Assembly (NCBI RefSeq): GCF_013409305.1
Contig: NZ_JACBZJ010000001.1
Span: 3,410,001 to 3,474,000, forward strand
Length of the DNA stretch: 64,000 nucleotides
Source of the DNA: Cellulomonas soli
Lineage (GTDB): Bacteria; Actinomycetota; Actinomycetes; Actinomycetales; Cellulomonadaceae
Direction: 5' to 3'
Shown here: positions 61,902 through 64,000 of the stretch, piece after piece
How positions within the stretch are numbered: position 1 is the first letter of the stretch
Layout of the letters: every line of letters starts with the position of its first letter
The notes under the pieces: model-generated
The model's input: only the letters and a program-made list of their open reading frames with translations
Databases searched by the model: none
What the model was told of the DNA's origin: nothing
Translations under genes and position numbers: made by a program

Positions 61902-63730
61902 TGGCGACCGTCGCCGAGCACATCCCCGGTCTGGCGCCCTCGAGGCAGACCCTCGGGCGCACGGTCGTGAAGTGGATCACCTCCACCGACCACAAGACGA
62001 TCGGGTACATGTACCTGATCACGTCGTTCATCTGGTTCATGGTGGGCGGCCTGCTGGCGCTGCTGATCCGCGCCGAGCTGTACCAGCCCGGGCTCGAACT
62101 GTTCGCCTCCAAGGAGCAGTACAACCAGGCGTTCACGATGCACGGCACGATCATGCTGCTGCTGTTCGCCACACCGCTGTTCGCCGGGTTCGCCAACGTG
62201 ATCATGCCGCTGCAGATCGGCGCACCCGACGTCGCGTTCCCGCGGCTCAACATGTTCGCGTTCTGGCTGTTCTTCTTCGGTGGCCTGATCGCCGCCGCCG
62301 GATTCCTCACCCCGCAGGGTGCGGCCTCGTTCGGCTGGTTCGCGTACGCGCCGTTGTCGAACACCGTCTACTCCCCGGGCGTCGGCGGTGACCTGTGGGT
62401 CTTCGGCCTCGCGCTCGGCGGTTTCGGGACGATCCTCGGAGCGGTGAACTTCATCACCACGATCGTCACCATGCGTGCGCCCGGCATGACGATGTTCCGG
62501 ATGCCGATCTTCACCTGGAACACCCTGGTGACCAGCCTGCTGGTGCTCATGGCGTTCCCGCCGCTGGCCGCGGCCCTGTTCGCGCTCGGCGCCGACCGCA
62601 GGCTCGGTGCGCAGGTGTTCAACCCGGACAACGGCGGCGCCATCCTGTGGCAGCACCTGTTCTGGTTCTTCGGGCACCCTGAGGTCTACATCATCGCGCT
62701 GCCGTTCTTCGGCATCGCCTCGGAGATCCTGCCGGTCTTCAGCCGCAAGCCGATCTTCGGCTACAAGGGCATCATCTACGCGACGATCGCGATCGCGGCG
62801 CTGTCCGTGACCGTCTGGGCGCACCACATGTACGTCACGGGATCGGTGCTGCTGCCGTTCTTCTCGTTCATGACGATGCTCATCGCGGTGCCGACCGGTG
62901 TGAAGTTCTTCAACTGGATCGGCACGATGTGGCGCGGCAAGCTCACGTTCGAGACGCCGATGCTCTGGACGATCGGGTTCCTGACGACCTTCCTCTTCGG
63001 CGGGCTGACCGGCGTGATCCTGTCCAGCCCCGCGCTCGACTTCCACATCTCCGACACGTACTTCGTGGTGGCGCACTTCCACTACGTGGTGTTCGGCACG
63101 GTCGTGTTCATGGCGTTCGGAGGCCTGTACTACTGGTGGCCGAAGTTCACCGGGCGGATGCTGGACGAACGCCTCGGCAAGATCCACTTCTGGCTGCTCT
63201 TCGTGGGGTTCCACACGACGTTCCTCGTGCAGCACTGGCTCGGCGTCGAGGGCATGCCGCGCCGGTACGCCGACTACTCGCCGGACGACGGCTTCACGAC
63301 GCTCAACCAGGTCTCGACGATCGGCTCCTTCATCCTCGGGGCCTCGATGCTGCCGTTCCTGTGGAACGTGTACATCACCTGGCGCAACGCGCCCAAGGTG
63401 ACGGTGGACGACCCGTGGGGCTACGGCGCGTCGCTCGAGTGGGCCACGAGCTGCCCGCCGCCGCGGCACAACTTCACGTCGCTCCCGCGCATCCGCTCGG
63501 AGCGCCCGGCCTTCGACCTGCACCACCCCGAGGTCGCGGCGATGGACCACGTCACCGCTGACCCCGGCGTGCTCGATCGGCAGGCGCAACGGACCGGCGC
63601 GAGCGCGGCGGCCGTCGACGGCGTCGTGCACGGCGCGAGTCAGGCGCAGCAGTCCACGGCGACCCTCGTCGAGGACCCGCCCGAGCGCACCGACCGGGAC
63701 GTGACCGACCACCGAGAGGACATGCCGTGA
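61901..63730 (+). CDS. ctaD: cytochrome c oxidase subunit I
   Basis: A 609-residue catalytic subunit with twelve transmembrane segments binding haem a and the a3-CuB site. Motifs: [29 protein letters not shown] (haem a His), [19 protein letters not shown] (CuB His and cross-linked Tyr), [13 protein letters not shown] (CuB His pair) and [14 protein letters not shown] (haem His pair). The C-terminal ~60 residues are a polar tail. ATG 61901 overlaps the ctaC stop (TGATG). It belongs to the ctaC-ctaD-ctaF operon. Confidence 0.97.
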   Translation: MATVAEHIPGLAPSRQTLGRTVVKWITSTDHKTIGYMYLITSFIWFMVGGLLALLIRAELYQPGLELFASKEQYNQAFTMHGTIMLLLFATPLFAGFANVIMPLQIGAPDVAFPRLNMFAFWLFFFGGLIAAAGFLTPQGAASFGWFAYAPLSNTVYSPGVGGDLWVFGLALGGFGTILGAVNFITTIVTMRAPGMTMFRMPIFTWNTLVTSLLVLMAFPPLAAALFALGADRRLGAQVFNPDNGGAILWQHLFWFFGHPEVYIIALPFFGIASEILPVFSRKPIFGYKGIIYATIAIAALSVTVWAHHMYVTGSVLLPFFSFMTMLIAVPTGVKFFNWIGTMWRGKLTFETPMLWTIGFLTTFLFGGLTGVILSSPALDFHISDTYFVVAHFHYVVFGTVVFMAFGGLYYWWPKFTGRMLDERLGKIHFWLLFVGFHTTFLVQHWLGVEGMPRRYADYSPDDGFTTLNQVSTIGSFILGASMLPFLWNVYITWRNAPKVTVDDPWGYGASLEWATSCPPPRHNFTSLPRIRSERPAFDLHHPEVAAMDHVTADPGVLDRQAQRTGASAAAVDGVVHGASQAQQSTATLVEDPPERTDRDVTDHREDMP

Positions 63731-64000
63731 AGCTCGAGACCAAGCTCTTCGCCTACGGTGCCCTCTTCTTCGTGCCGATCGGTCTGCTGTACGGCATCTG
63801 GAGCCACGGCGAGCCCGTCGGCACGGTCGCGATCCCGCTGACCGGCGGCCTCGTGGGCATGATCGGCGCGTACTTCGCGCTGCTGTCGCGCCGCATCGAC
63901 CCCCGCCCGGAAGACGACGAGCACGGCGAGATCGACCAGGGCGCCGGCGACCAGGGCGTCTTCTCGCCGTGGAGCTGGTGGCCTCTGGTGATCGCGCTCG
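63727..64000 (+). CDS. ctaF: cytochrome c oxidase subunit IV, actinobacterial (partial)
   Basis: The start of a small membrane subunit of the actinobacterial aa3 oxidase. [20 protein letters not shown] leads into the first transmembrane segment, [14 protein letters not shown] forms the second, an acidic loop follows (EDDEHGEID), and [11 protein letters not shown] begins the third before the window ends. The GTG overlaps the ctaD stop (GTGA). About 91 of the usual ~135 residues are present. Confidence 0.93.
   Translation, partial: MKLETKLFAYGALFFVPIGLLYGIWSHGEPVGTVAIPLTGGLVGMIGAYFALLSRRIDPRPEDDEHGEIDQGAGDQGVFSPWSWWPLVIAL

Overview
The window is a stretch of chromosome from a high-GC actinobacterium, most likely a Cellulomonas or a close relative in the Micrococcales. 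I infer this from the very GC-rich sequence with heavy GTG start use, the type A RNase P RNA, and actinobacterial signature genes: the lone E1 pyruvate dehydrogenase aceE, the glnA2-glnE-glnA1 group, DUF3043/DUF4191/DUF3052 proteins, a polyphosphate glucokinase, an RNase H/phosphatase fusion and ctaC-ctaD-ctaF. There is no phage, insertion sequence, integron or CRISPR array. Nearly all of it reads as core genome with short intergenic gaps and many GTGA/ATGA start-stop overlaps.

Layout. 1-6 kb: fabD (cut by the window edge) behind its likely regulator fasR, a conserved hypothetical, and aceE facing it across a 46-bp perfect palindromic terminator. 6-12.7 kb: DUF3052, an AhpE-like peroxiredoxin, tRNA-Val(TAC), a MOSC protein, a zinc alcohol dehydrogenase, a NIF3-family protein, a coiled-coil zinc-ribbon protein and the RNase H/phosphatase fusion. 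12.7-17 kb: yaaA, a tautomerase-like protein, rnpB, a DEDDh exonuclease, a DUF817 membrane protein and a VOC protein. 17-23.6 kb, minus strand: map-ppgK-MBL hydrolase-DUF6191, then nadE, panB and a membrane-anchored EEP phosphatase. 23.6-31.5 kb, nitrogen assimilation: glnA2-glnE, an AI-2E-type permease and glnA1, which has a GlnR-like double box upstream. 31.6-47 kb: RDD and DUF4191 proteins, lipA and lipB, then a lineage-variable-looking stretch (MarR regulator with MMPL exporter, Gfo/Idh/MocA oxidoreductase, pseudokinase), a TIGR01777 epimerase, sucB, lpdA and pepA. 47-55.4 kb: two small membrane proteins, pyrD, a MocR regulator with its divergent YczE-type membrane protein, an aldo/keto reductase, DUF3043, an M20 dipeptidase and a thioesterase. 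55.4-64 kb: a DJ-1/PfpI protein, nadA, glycerate kinase, an ErpA-type Fe-S carrier, TusA with a NifS-like protein lacking the PLP lysine, and the aa3 oxidase genes ctaC-ctaD-ctaF (ctaF cut by the window end).

How the genes connect. AceE, SucB, LpdA, LipA and LipB supply enzymes and lipoyl cofactor for the 2-oxoacid dehydrogenase complexes. GlnA1, GlnA2 and GlnE form the glutamine synthetase system. NadA and NadE act at opposite ends of NAD synthesis, and NadA, LipA and ErpA are Fe-S linked. The most informative non-coding signal is a repeated promoter layout: about two dozen genes have a TANNNT hexamer 6-8 nt before the start codon, implying widespread leaderless transcription. The least ordinary proteins are the NifS-like protein without its PLP lysine, the transmembrane pseudokinase, and a tautomerase-fold protein without the N-terminal proline.
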